From Allohoeflea poritis (GTDB taxonomy: Bacteria; Pseudomonadota; Alphaproteobacteria; Rhizobiales; Rhizobiaceae): DNA of 64,000 nt. The position numbers were made by a program, and so were the translations under genes. Location of the stretch: NCBI RefSeq assembly GCF_027889715.1, contig NZ_JAPJZH010000006.1, forward strand, positions 124,001 through 188,000, read 5' to 3'. Numbering within the stretch: position 1 is the stretch's first letter; every line of letters begins with the position of its first letter. Shown in pieces: positions 32,417 to 41,448 of the stretch. Under the pieces are notes generated by a model, which saw only the letters and a program-made list of their open reading frames with translations, ran no database searches and was not told where the DNA came from.

Positions 32417-33340
32417 TCAGCCGCTCTCCTGCCTCGGAACGATCGCCCCGCGGATGCCGATAACCTTTGCGGCGCGGTTATGCCCGGCCAGCATGGCCTC
32501 GCCGAGCGAATTCCCGGCCAGATAGGCAGCCAGGAACGCCCCGTTGAAACTGTCACCGGCGGCCGTGGTATCGACTACCTTCTGGGCGGGGTCGAAGCAT
32601 AGCGCGGGGTCGGCCTCTCCGTTGATCGGCACCGGTCCGTCGGCGCCGCGCTTGAGCGCGCCGATGCCTATGCCGTAAGCCTCCAGCCGCGCCAACGCCG
32701 AGGATGCATCCTTGTCGCCGAAAAGCGCCATCTCGTCATCCACCGAGGGAAGGCCGATATCGCAGTTGCGCCAGGCCTGCGATACGGCCTGCCGCGCCGC
32801 CTCGACACTATCCCAGAGCCTGGGGCGGAAATTGGAATCGAAGGCAAACAACCCGCCCCGTTTACGAAAGCCGGATATCCAGTCGAGCAGCCCGCTTCTG
32901 ATGGATAGTGGCAAGATGGCAAGCGTGATGGCCGAAAGATAGACGACGTCAAAGCCGTCTAGAGCGGAAAAATCGCGACCGCCGGCAGTCTGGAACAGCG
33001 TTCGCGCAGCGGAATTCTCGCGCCAGTAGGAAAACGACCGCTCGCCATTGGCATCCGTGCTGATGGCGTAAAGGCCCGGCAGGCGCGTGTCGTCGCGTGC
33101 GACCGCCGCGGTCGAAACGCCTTCGCTTTCGATGAAGGCCAGCATGTCACCGGAGAACCTGTCCGTGCCGACAGTGGACACGAAAGCGATATCGTGGACG
33201 CCGGGGCATTCCCGCGCCATGTAGATCGCGGTGTTCAGCGTGTCGCCGGCATAGCCGATGCGCGCGGTCTGGCCGGCGGTGTCCATTGAAAGCTCCACCA
33301 TGGCTTCGCCTATGCAGGCGACGCGGCGTGCTTGGCCCAT
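32417..33340 (-). CDS. PfkB-family sugar kinase, 2-keto-3-deoxygluconate kinase-like
   Basis: A 307-residue ribokinase-family enzyme. The N-terminal GEAMVELS and the C-terminal DTTAAGDSFNGAF motif, with the catalytic Asp and anion hole, are intact. The lid-like segment ALFIESEGVSTA-type region is conserved as in KdgK. It phosphorylates a sugar acid such as 2-keto-3-deoxygluconate. It points towards the SDR gene at 31603, so the two are convergent. Substrate assignment is approximate. Confidence 0.8.
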   Translation of the reverse strand: MGQARRVACIGEAMVELSMDTAGQTARIGYAGDTLNTAIYMARECPGVHDIAFVSTVGTDRFSGDMLAFIESEGVSTAAVARDDTRLPGLYAISTDANGERSFSYWRENSAARTLFQTAGGRDFSALDGFDVVYLSAITLAILPLSIRSGLLDWISGFRKRGGLFAFDSNFRPRLWDSVEAARQAVSQAWRNCDIGLPSVDDEMALFGDKDASSALARLEAYGIGIGALKRGADGPVPINGEADPALCFDPAQKVVDTTAAGDSFNGAFLAAYLAGNSLGEAMLAGHNRAAKVIGIRGAIVPRQESG

Positions 33341-33486
33341 GGGTCGATCCTTCTATCTGCTTCTTGCCTTGCGCGATCGGCGCTGTGGCTGGATTACAAA
33401 AACGTAATGTTGCGTCAAGGTATCGTCCACAAATGCGCCCTACATCAGTGGTAATCCAACGGTTGGGAGAAAGGAGTGGATGTAAC

Positions 33487-33669
33487 ATGACCAAACACAA
33501 TTTCCCAAATACAGCCGATCCGCTCGACATGATGGTCAAGGCCCGCCTGATCAGGTGGCGCTGCATGACCCGCGCCGCGGGTGCCGTCTCGCGGGCGGCA
33601 AGGTCCTATATTGCACCGGACCGCTCAAGCCCCAATCCACTGCAACTGCGTGGACTGGATGTCGGCTGA
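33487..33669 (+). CDS. 60-residue basic hypothetical protein
   Basis: A small gene starts MTKHNFPNTADPLDMMVKAR with AAAGGAG ten bases upstream and ends LRGLDVG. It is basic, with a helical centre (RWRCMTRAAGAVSRAARSY), and no hydrophobic anchor. Its start is 147 bases from the divergent kinase start, and it may share that promoter region. No homologue recognised; the ribosome site supports translation. Confidence 0.5.
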   Translation: MTKHNFPNTADPLDMMVKARLIRWRCMTRAAGAVSRAARSYIAPDRSSPNPLQLRGLDVG

Positions 33670-33959
33670 ATGACACGTATGCCGGATCGGAGCTCCGCGC
33701 TTCCGGTCCGGAACAAGGGTGCGGGATCGTCGCATCTGCCCGAAAAGAATTTCCATAAAGACCAATCAACGACCTCCGACAGGATGGGCTACCCGGCTGC
33801 AGCCTTTGGCAGGCCGCCGATGTCGCCCCAGCGCTTGCCGTCTTTATGCGTCTCGAATAAATGTCGTGTGACACTTTTCCCGTTTACGCCCCGTGTCATG
33901 TCAATTGCGCGCAAGACGCATCGGACACGGCGGGCTCCACCAATCCCATAGGGTCAATA
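33670..33959. other. Intergenic between small protein and M20 hydrolase
   Basis: These 290 bases hold no convincing gene. In-frame sequence upstream of ATG 33960 is open but has no ribosome site and unrelated composition. The region presumably carries the promoter of the hydrolase; no clear palindrome or riboswitch seen. Confidence 0.4.
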
Positions 33960-35129
33960 ATGTACATAAAGAACAACCGCATCGCCGATCTTGTCCCGGA
34001 AGTAACCGAGTGGCGCCGCTGGCTGCACCGTCATCCGGAGCTTTTGTTCGATCTGCCGGAAACATCCCGCTTCGTCACCGAACGCCTTCGCGAGATCGGT
34101 GTCGACGAGATTTACGAGAACGTCGCCGAAACCGGTGTCGTCGCCATAATCAACGGTGCGGGCGACGGGCCGACAATCGGGCTGCGCGCCGATATGGATG
34201 CCTTGCCGATCGAGGAGGCCTCGGATGCCGGACATGCTTCCGAAACGCCCGGCAAAATGCATGCGTGCGGGCATGACGGCCACAGCGCCATGTTGCTGGG
34301 CGCCGCCAAGTACCTTGCGGAGACACGCAATTTTTCCGGAAAGGCCGTACTGATTTTCCAGCCCGCCGAAGAAGGTGGCCTGGGCGCCAAGGCGATGGTG
34401 GATACCGGCCTTTTCGAGCGTCTCGGACTTCACGAGATTTACGGCATGCACAACATGCCGAACATGCCTGTCGGCGAGTTCGGGCTGTGTGACGGCCCGA
34501 CACTGGCCGCGACCGATTTCTTCTATATCGACATTGAGGGTCTCGGCGGACATGCATCCCAGCCCCATAAATGCGTCGATCCGCTGGCGGCGGCGAATGC
34601 CATCTATAACAGCTTCCAATCGATCATCACCCGCAACACCGATCCGGCAAAGAACGGGCTGATCTCGATCACCGCGCTTCAGGCGGGCGAGGCCAACAAT
34701 GTGATTCCGCAAACGGCGACGATGAAAGGCACGGTCCGCAACCTGCACGAGGACACCCGCGACATCATCGAACGGCGCATGCACGAGATCGTCGCGGGCG
34801 TTGCCGAAAGCCACGGGGTGAAGGCGACACTCAACTATGAGCGGCTCTGCCCGGTAACGGTCAATCACAGCGACCAGGTCGATCGCGCGGCAGAGGCCGC
34901 CATCGGGGTGGCCGGTGCGGAAAATGTCGACCGCGAACAACCGGCACGGCTGGGCGGTGAAGACTTCTCCTACATGCTGCAGGAGCATCCCGGCGCCATC
35001 ATATTTATCGGCAACGGGGACTCGGCCGGATTGCATCACCCGGCTTATGATTTCAATGACGACGCAATTCCGTATGGCATCGCCTTCTGGGCAAAGATCG
35101 TCGAGGACCGGCTGCCGCTGGCGCGATAG
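33960..35129 (+). CDS. M20 amidohydrolase (hippurate / IAA-amino acid hydrolase type)
   Basis: A 389-residue zinc aminoacylase of subfamily M20D. The metal ligands lie in GLRADMDALPIEE, GKMHACGHDGHS, FQPAEEGGLGAK and LGGEDFSYMLQ, with the dimerisation domain HASQPHKCVDPLAAANAIY. These enzymes release an acid from an N-acyl amino acid; plant IAA-amino acid hydrolases and bacterial hippurate hydrolases belong here. Its place a few kb after the proposed indole-acetate operon makes release of auxin from conjugates plausible. ATG 33960 has no strong ribosome site. Confidence 0.85.
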   Translation: MYIKNNRIADLVPEVTEWRRWLHRHPELLFDLPETSRFVTERLREIGVDEIYENVAETGVVAIINGAGDGPTIGLRADMDALPIEEASDAGHASETPGKMHACGHDGHSAMLLGAAKYLAETRNFSGKAVLIFQPAEEGGLGAKAMVDTGLFERLGLHEIYGMHNMPNMPVGEFGLCDGPTLAATDFFYIDIEGLGGHASQPHKCVDPLAAANAIYNSFQSIITRNTDPAKNGLISITALQAGEANNVIPQTATMKGTVRNLHEDTRDIIERRMHEIVAGVAESHGVKATLNYERLCPVTVNHSDQVDRAAEAAIGVAGAENVDREQPARLGGEDFSYMLQEHPGAIIFIGNGDSAGLHHPAYDFNDDAIPYGIAFWAKIVEDRLPLAR

Positions 35130-35134
35130 CGGCC

Positions 35135-35602
35135 TTAGCGCGTGGCCGGTTCCGGCGAGAGGATGGCGCCGTCGCCCAATCTCTCGCCGGGCGCCAGCAG
35201 GATGCCCCGGTGTTGCGCAACGCCCATTTCGAGGCTTTGGGCGATGTTGCGCGCCCTTTCGGCAAAATGCGCCGCCGCCTCGGGCGTACAGAGTTCGCGC
35301 GCCGTTTCTTCAAAGAGCGTCAGCCACCGGTCGAAATGCTCCGCCGATACGGGCAGCGGCGCGTGTTTCGGCATCGGACGTCCGTGATAGCGCCCGGTGA
35401 GGAGCGCGACGGACGACCAGAAGGCGAACATCTGCTGGAGATGCGGCTCCCAGTGCGTAATCCGCTCGGCGAAAATCGGCCCCAGAACGGGATCGGCCCG
35501 CACGCGATCGTAAAATCGGCGGACAAGGCGTTCGATCAGCGCCTCGGTAATGCCCGTCCGTTCCGAAATTTCCCGCGAAATTCTTGCACGTCGCTCGTTC
35601 AT
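35135..35602 (-). CDS. Group III truncated haemoglobin
   Basis: A 155-residue 2-on-2 globin. The ITEALIERLVRRFYDRVRADPVLGPIF helix B/C region and the GRYHGRPMPKHAPLPV segment with the proximal His are characteristic of group III (trHbP). It may handle O2 or NO, or act in redox sensing. ATG 35602 is preferred, with 35629 as an alternative. It ends 6 bases from the convergent hydrolase gene. Confidence 0.85.
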   Translation of the reverse strand: MNERRARISREISERTGITEALIERLVRRFYDRVRADPVLGPIFAERITHWEPHLQQMFAFWSSVALLTGRYHGRPMPKHAPLPVSAEHFDRWLTLFEETARELCTPEAAAHFAERARNIAQSLEMGVAQHRGILLAPGERLGDGAILSPEPATR

Positions 35603-35683
35603 CGGTGACCCATCCTGTCTTCCCGACATGTGACGCCGAACGTGAGCTGCCGCAATCGGGTGAATTGCCGCAGGCCGTTGGGT

Positions 35684-36874
35684 TTAGGCCCTTTGCGGGT
35701 TCAGGTCGCGAATGATGGGCGCGAGCGTATCCGCCAGGGCCTTGTCGGTATAGCGCTCTGCGACAAGCGCCCTGCCCTCGCCAACAAGCCGCGCACCTAG
35801 ACCGGGATCCCGGATGAGACGCCGGATCGCCGCGACATAGTCTTGCGCCGTTTCCGCTCGCAGCCAATGCCGGTCCGGCGTAAGGCCGAGACCTTCGACG
35901 GCCTTGGCCGTTGCGATCACCGGCATTCCGACCGCAAAGGCCTCCAGCACTTTCAGACGGGAGCCCCCGCCCTGGCGCAGGGGCATGATCGCCACATCGC
36001 AGCCATCATAGATGCCGTCGAGCGAGGATGGATCGGCGTGAAGTTCAATGTCCGTGCGCGAGCCGGCCCAGCGCCGAACGCGTCGCGCCGGATTGCGCCC
36101 GGCGATGACCAGCCGCATATCCAGGAATTCACCGCGCAATTGCGGCCAGATCCGATGGACGAGAGCGTCAACCGCCTCCACATTGGGCGTGTATCTGAGG
36201 TGACCGACAAACAACAGACGCCTGATCCCGCCCCGCTCATTTGCGACGGGCGCCGCCGCAAGTCGCCGCAGCGCCCAGGACGGTGCAATATTGGGAACCA
36301 CCCTGATCTTGCCGGCCTGCTTCTCGTCGCCGACAAGGTCGGTCAGCCGCTGCCTGTCTTCGCCGGTCGGAACCAGGACCGCATCGCTGAGCCGGACAGC
36401 CTCGCGATCCGCGAGACGGACGCTTTCGCGTGCACCGACGACACGCCTTGCCTTCCACAGCCGACGCAATACGCCCATCCGCGCGAAGACGTTCTCTTCC
36501 CAAAGCGCGCTTTCGACATTGTGAAAATCCAGAACCAGCCTGGGTATTTTGAAGACACTTTGTGAAACCAGAGCTTCACAAAACTTTAATAGTCCGACGC
36601 CTTCGAACAACAGTATGTCCGGCCGTTCGTGGCCGATATACTTGACGAAATTCTGCACACATGTTTCATCTGGCGCCAGAAGAGTTGGGGCGCTCTTGTT
36701 ACCGGTCAGCCGCTGGTTTGAGACGGCAAAGTCTTTCGGCGAGACGACCGTCACGTCGGTAAACGGCATCAGCGCCCTTTTGACAGCGTCGTTCCTGAGC
36801 TCGGCACCGGATACGGGCTGCTCGAACGGATCGATGACGAGCTGAACGGTTTTGGGTGGGCGATTCTGCTTCAT
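35684..36874 (-). CDS. Glycosyltransferase family 4-like protein
   Basis: A 396-residue GT-B enzyme. The C-terminal Rossmann domain has LLFVGHLRYTPN, then VAIMPLRQGGGSRLKVLEAFAVGMPVIAT with the E-x7-E-like motif of GT4. The N-terminal half is an acceptor domain. It acts on surface polysaccharides or glycolipids in the cytoplasm. Its start codon overlaps that of the divergent gene at 36873 (CATG), so the two have essentially no promoter spacing. The truncated haemoglobin gene lies downstream. Confidence 0.85.
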   Translation of the reverse strand: MKQNRPPKTVQLVIDPFEQPVSGAELRNDAVKRALMPFTDVTVVSPKDFAVSNQRLTGNKSAPTLLAPDETCVQNFVKYIGHERPDILLFEGVGLLKFCEALVSQSVFKIPRLVLDFHNVESALWEENVFARMGVLRRLWKARRVVGARESVRLADREAVRLSDAVLVPTGEDRQRLTDLVGDEKQAGKIRVVPNIAPSWALRRLAAAPVANERGGIRRLLFVGHLRYTPNVEAVDALVHRIWPQLRGEFLDMRLVIAGRNPARRVRRWAGSRTDIELHADPSSLDGIYDGCDVAIMPLRQGGGSRLKVLEAFAVGMPVIATAKAVEGLGLTPDRHWLRAETAQDYVAAIRRLIRDPGLGARLVGEGRALVAERYTDKALADTLAPIIRDLNPQRA

Positions 36875-38468
36875 GGTTCCGAAGATAATTCATCAAACCT
36901 GGCGCGATGAAAACATTCCCGGAGAATATTCGGAACTGGTGGATAGCTGGAAGAGGCTCAATCCCGACTGGGAATACCGGTTGTGGACCGATGAGGATCT
37001 GGATGAACTGGTCGGCAAGCATTTTCCGGAATTTCTGGAACAGTTTCGCGGTTACCCGAATCCGGTTCAACGCGCCGATGCCGGCCGTTATATGCTCCTT
37101 TACATTCATGGCGGCGTCTATGCCGATCTCGACACGCGGTGCAATGAATCATTTGGGTTGCTGGCTGACGAAGAGCGTATCGTCCTGGCGCACGAACCGG
37201 TCGAGCATCTTTACGACCATTGTGAAGTGCGGCAGTTGGACCACCTGCTGTTCAACGGCACGATGGTCAGCCCGAAACGCCATCCCTTCTGGTTGATCGT
37301 ATTCGAGGCTCTCAAGCGCTGCCGTCATTCAAAGGATGTCATGGATTCGACAGGACCGGTGCTGCTGACCCAATGTGTCAGGCAGTATGACCGGCCTGAA
37401 CAATTGAGCATCAACTCGTGCCAGCTGTTCAATCCGCTCACCAAGCTGAAGGTGGAATCGGAAGCCGACCAGTTCGGCGATTATGCGGGCCACCGCCTTT
37501 CCACGCACTATTGGTTCGGCACCTGGTATCAGGACTGGTACGAAACGCCGCTGCGCAGATTCAAGAAAATCATCAGGCGAACCCGCTACCGGCTGACACG
37601 CGGCGAATATCTTTCACGCGAAGAAGCGCGTTCGCGCGTCGATCGCGGTATTCTCGACCTGCCCTTGTGTCCGGACAAACCGTTCGAGGATCAGAATATC
37701 ACTTGCCTTATACCGGTACGCGACGCGGAACCCTTCCTGGACCGCACCGTCGCCCTGCTGCGGGCGCTCGACTATCCGAAGGAGCGGATCCGGATCGCAT
37801 TTTGCGAAGGCGACAGCGCGGACGGCAGTTGGGAAAAGCTGGAAGGCCTGTGCGACGAACTGCGTTCGGAGTTCTCCGAGGTTTTGTGCCTCAAGAAAGA
37901 AATCGGCATCGTGTTCCCTCGCAAGACGCGCTGGAAACCGAAGATCCAGAAGATGCGCAGAAGCGGTCTTGCGAAGGTCCGCAATCATCTCATCGACAAT
38001 GCCATCGACGGACAAACGGACTGGGTGCTGTGGATCGACGCCGATGTCGACGACTATCCGCCGGACATTCTGAAGACGTTGCTGCGTGAGCGCGAGAAGA
38101 TCGTGGTTCCCAACTGCGTGCTCGAGCCGGGCGGAGCGACCTACGACCTCAACAGTTTTACCGTCACCGACGAGCGGCGCGACAGTGGATACTACAAACA
38201 TGTCCGCGGCGGCGTTTACATACCTCCGGGCAGAACCCCGCGGCGCCTGCATTTCAATGATCTGCGGGCCTGCGACAGGGTCGAGCTCTTCGGCGTCGGC
38301 GGCACGATGTTGCTGGTCCATGCATCGGTGCACCGTGCCGGGATACGATTTCCGGAGATACCGTATGTGGATCTGCTCGAGACCGAGGGGTTCGGCTACT
38401 GGGCGCGCGACTGCGGGGTCGTCCCGATCGGTTTGCCGAACACAGAAATAAGGCATGTGCGCTCGTGA
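36873..38468 (+). CDS. GT32 plus GT62-like (Och1/Anp1-type) glycosyltransferase fusion
   Basis: A 531-residue protein. Residues 1-215 are a GT32-type domain: VPKIIHQTWR at the start, then DAGRYMLLYIHGGVYADLDTR with the DxD at 85-87. Residues 275-530 look like the Anp1/Mnn9/Van1 family (GT62): ITCLIPVRDAEPFLDR, ACEGDSADGSW-like block and WVLWIDADVDDYPPDIL (389-397 holds the acidic cluster). The first half is common in bacteria; the second is typical of yeast Golgi mannosyltransferases. ATG 36873 overlaps the divergent start; a TTG at 36852 is an alternative. Confidence 0.75.
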   Translation: MVPKIIHQTWRDENIPGEYSELVDSWKRLNPDWEYRLWTDEDLDELVGKHFPEFLEQFRGYPNPVQRADAGRYMLLYIHGGVYADLDTRCNESFGLLADEERIVLAHEPVEHLYDHCEVRQLDHLLFNGTMVSPKRHPFWLIVFEALKRCRHSKDVMDSTGPVLLTQCVRQYDRPEQLSINSCQLFNPLTKLKVESEADQFGDYAGHRLSTHYWFGTWYQDWYETPLRRFKKIIRRTRYRLTRGEYLSREEARSRVDRGILDLPLCPDKPFEDQNITCLIPVRDAEPFLDRTVALLRALDYPKERIRIAFCEGDSADGSWEKLEGLCDELRSEFSEVLCLKKEIGIVFPRKTRWKPKIQKMRRSGLAKVRNHLIDNAIDGQTDWVLWIDADVDDYPPDILKTLLREREKIVVPNCVLEPGGATYDLNSFTVTDERRDSGYYKHVRGGVYIPPGRTPRRLHFNDLRACDRVELFGVGGTMLLVHASVHRAGIRFPEIPYVDLLETEGFGYWARDCGVVPIGLPNTEIRHVRS

Positions 38469-39253
38469 GCCCCTGCTGCAAAAATATCGCGGCTTTCGTG
38501 CTGACATTCGAAGGTGCAGGTTCCGTGCGCCGTGAATCCGTAACCCGGCAGATGCGCCAGTTCCCGTCCGCGCTCGACTGGCAACTGGTGTCCGGCTACG
38601 GCGCCGACGATGCGGCGCTTGGCCGGCACTATGACGCCGCGCTCAACAGGCGATATTCCAAGCGGCCGCTCAGTGACGGCGAGATCGCCGTTTATGCCGG
38701 CCATCGCAAGATGATGCGTCAGTTCCTCGAGACCGGTCAGCCATTCGGATTGTTCCTGGAGGATGATTTCGCCTGCCGGGATGTTGCATCCCGCTGGCGG
38801 CACCTGTTCACCCATGTCGACGACATCATGGTCGGCAAGGACATGCTCAAACTGTTCGATTTCGGACCTCCGAAATCCGGATTTGCTGAACAGGACACAC
38901 ATGGGCCGATTGAAATGGTGAAACCGCTCAGCGTCGGTGCCGGTGCGGTCGGCTATCTGCTCAGCCGCGAAGGCGCGCAAAAGATCCTTTCCCGTCAGAG
39001 GGTCTTCCGGCAGATTGACGAGGACATCAAATATTTCTGGGAACTTGGTCTCGATATCTGGGCGGTCCGGCCGCAGATGGTTCGCGAGATCAGCGATGTG
39101 CTCGGCGGCAGTTTCCTCGAGGCTGAGCGCAATGCCATCAAACAACGCCACAAAAACATCGCAACCTCGATAAAGGGCAATTATCTGGCGCTCAGGAAAA
39201 TGGCGCTCAATCGCCTCCACCGGACCGTTTCAGCTCAGCGTTCACGCAACTGA
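38465..39253 (+). CDS. GT25-family LPS glycosyltransferase
   Basis: A 262-residue protein beginning at GTG in a GTGA overlap with the fusion gene. LFLEDDF near residue 97 is the acidic GT25 motif, and KPLSVGAGAVGYLLSREGAQKIL is the conserved C-terminal block. GT25 enzymes add galactose or similar sugars to lipooligosaccharide. It is co-expressed with the GT32-GT62 protein, implying one surface glycan. Confidence 0.85.
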   Translation: MSPCCKNIAAFVLTFEGAGSVRRESVTRQMRQFPSALDWQLVSGYGADDAALGRHYDAALNRRYSKRPLSDGEIAVYAGHRKMMRQFLETGQPFGLFLEDDFACRDVASRWRHLFTHVDDIMVGKDMLKLFDFGPPKSGFAEQDTHGPIEMVKPLSVGAGAVGYLLSREGAQKILSRQRVFRQIDEDIKYFWELGLDIWAVRPQMVREISDVLGGSFLEAERNAIKQRHKNIATSIKGNYLALRKMALNRLHRTVSAQRSRN

Positions 39254-39272
39254 GGCGGCCAGGTTTGTGCAA

Positions 39273-40136
39273 ATGGTGAAGCAATCGGATAAGCTCGCAA
39301 CCGGATCGTCTTCCAGGGATGCGCCGGAGACAGGACCGCGGACCGTGAAATACGCCAGCTTCAAAGCCGCGATACTGATGATTGCCGCTGTCGCGGCTGC
39401 GCCGGCAGGCGCGTCGGACGATCCGCTGGAATTCTGCTACGAGGCCCCCAAGGATCTGTCAAAGCACCGTCACGTGAAGCTTTGGGGCACCTACTATCAC
39501 ACCAAGATCGCACAGGAGAGCAAGGACGGGTTTGACCTGCTCGACGCACATGACAAGCCGATCGGCCCGAAACTCGACCGCGAAGACTGGTGCAAGGCAG
39601 CGCTGGAAGGTGCGGCGGTCATCGCCATGCCGGACGGCAGCAATGTCATTGTCAATGTGCGCGACGCCGATGGCCCCTCGCAGGTCAATTGCGACAAATA
39701 CTATCCCCACCTGCATGCCCGCGCACGGATCGGCATGCGCCATACGCGCTTCTTCAAGGTCACGTCGCCGAAGGTCAAATACGGCTACGGTATCGACAAC
39801 ATGCCGCTGGCGGCGTTTCGAACGATCGCGGTCGACCGACGCCAGTTTCCGATCCGATACAGGTCGCTGCTGTTCATCCCGAAGCTCAAGGGCCGCAAGC
39901 TGACGCTCCATGACGGGACAACCATTACCCATGACGGTTACGTCTTTGCGGCCGATACGGGCAGCGGCATCAGGGGCCACCACATCGATTTCTATACGGG
40001 CTTTGTGAACGAGAACCCATTTCCGGACCTGGCAGGCGGCGCCTCCCATACTTTCTCGGCCTATCTGGTCAAGGACGAGTCCATTCGCAAACAGCTTCTC
40101 GAACTGCATACCGACACTACGTCCGGCGACAAGTGA
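39273..40136 (+). CDS. Exported 3D-domain (MltA-like) protein
   Basis: A 287-residue protein with a hydrophobic signal near residues 25-48 (AAILMIAAVAAAPAGA). Its C-terminal 3D motif is YVFAADTGSGIRGHHIDFYTG, with conserved aspartates as in MltA-type barrels. It may bind or cleave peptidoglycan or a polysaccharide. The start is unclear: ATG 39273 and a GTG near 39345 both precede the signal. It follows the glycosyltransferases in the same direction. Confidence 0.65.
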   Translation: MVKQSDKLATGSSSRDAPETGPRTVKYASFKAAILMIAAVAAAPAGASDDPLEFCYEAPKDLSKHRHVKLWGTYYHTKIAQESKDGFDLLDAHDKPIGPKLDREDWCKAALEGAAVIAMPDGSNVIVNVRDADGPSQVNCDKYYPHLHARARIGMRHTRFFKVTSPKVKYGYGIDNMPLAAFRTIAVDRRQFPIRYRSLLFIPKLKGRKLTLHDGTTITHDGYVFAADTGSGIRGHHIDFYTGFVNENPFPDLAGGASHTFSAYLVKDESIRKQLLELHTDTTSGDK

Positions 40137-40287
40137 CCTGAACAAAGCAACTGGTAAAGAAATTTGTCCAATCACTGCGGCAACGCTTGTCAGCCTGACC
40201 GGCATCGCTATGATGCGCGCAGATCGGCCACGGGGACCTTCTTGAGCGGCGGATCAGCACTGCAGGCATGGGTAATGGAGATCCGTA

Positions 40288-41445
40288 ATGGGGCCAATTC
40301 TTGAAGTCGCGGACCTGAAGAAACGCGCCAAGCGGCGCGTGCCGAAAATGTTCTTCGACTACGCGGATTCCGGCTCATGGACCGAAAGCACCTACCGGGC
40401 CAATGAGAGCGACTACAATGAGGTAAAGTTGCGTCAGCGCGTTGCGGTCGACATGACCAACCGGTCGCTCGCAACCACCATGGTCGGCCAGGACGTCTCC
40501 ATGCCCGTGGCGCTCGCCCCGGTCGGCTTCTGCGGCATGCAATGGGCGGATGGAGAAATCCTGGCGGCGCAGGCCGCCGAGGAGTTTGGCGTGCCCTTCA
40601 CGCTCTCGACCATGAGCATCTGCTCCATCGAGGATGTCGCGGAAAACACGACCAAGCCCTTCTGGTTCCAGCTCTACGTGATGCGCGACCGGGACTTTGT
40701 AAACAATCTGATCGACAGGGCGAAGGCGGCCGGCTGTTCGGCGCTGGTCGTCACGCTGGATCTGCAGATCCTCGGCCAGCGACACAAGGATCTGCGCAAC
40801 GGCCTGTCGGCACCTCCGAAATTCACGCCCAAACACCTCTGGCAGATCGGCACCTGCCCTTCCTGGTGCATGGCCATGGCGCAGACCAAGCGCCGCACTT
40901 TCCGCAATATCGTCGGTCACGCCAAGGGCGTCTCCAACCTGTCGTCGCTCAGCGCGTGGACGGCCGAGCAGTTCGACCCGACGCTGTCATGGAACGATAT
41001 TGCGTGGATCAAGGAACGCTGGGGCGGGCCGGTCATCCTGAAGGGCATCCTCGATCCGGAGGATGCGAAAAAGGCGGTCGACAGCGGGGCCGATGCGATC
41101 ATCGTCTCCAACCATGGCGGCCGGCAGTTGGACGGAGCGCCCTCCTCCATTCGTGCGCTGCCCGCCATTGTCGATGCGGTCAGCGACAAGATGGAGGTGC
41201 ATGTGGATGGCGGCATCCGGTCCGGGCAGGACATTCTGAAAGCCGTGTGCCTGGGCGCCAAGAGCACCTATGTGGGCCGGCCTTTCCTTTACGGCCTTGG
41301 CACGCAAGGCAAGGCCGGCGTTGCCAGGATGTTCGAGATCATGCGCACCGAGCTCGACACGACGATGGCGCTGTGCGGCGAGCGCAAGGTCACCGAACTC
41401 GGCCGTTCCAATCTTTACAGCGCGTTCGGTGAAAAGTTCGGCTGA
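40288..41445 (+). CDS. FMN-dependent alpha-hydroxy-acid dehydrogenase (LldD-like)
   Basis: A 385-residue TIM-barrel flavoenzyme of the L-lactate dehydrogenase/glycolate oxidase family. FFDYADSGSWTEST, the LAPVGFCGMQ strand, the SNHGGRQLDGAP motif with catalytic His and Arg, and the VDGGIRSGQDILKA phosphate site are intact. It oxidises an L-2-hydroxy acid to a keto acid. It stands alone, 150 bases after the 3D protein and convergent with fumC. An LldD-type call is most likely. Confidence 0.9.
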   Translation: MGPILEVADLKKRAKRRVPKMFFDYADSGSWTESTYRANESDYNEVKLRQRVAVDMTNRSLATTMVGQDVSMPVALAPVGFCGMQWADGEILAAQAAEEFGVPFTLSTMSICSIEDVAENTTKPFWFQLYVMRDRDFVNNLIDRAKAAGCSALVVTLDLQILGQRHKDLRNGLSAPPKFTPKHLWQIGTCPSWCMAMAQTKRRTFRNIVGHAKGVSNLSSLSAWTAEQFDPTLSWNDIAWIKERWGGPVILKGILDPEDAKKAVDSGADAIIVSNHGGRQLDGAPSSIRALPAIVDAVSDKMEVHVDGGIRSGQDILKAVCLGAKSTYVGRPFLYGLGTQGKAGVARMFEIMRTELDTTMALCGERKVTELGRSNLYSAFGEKFG

Positions 41446-41448
41446 TCG

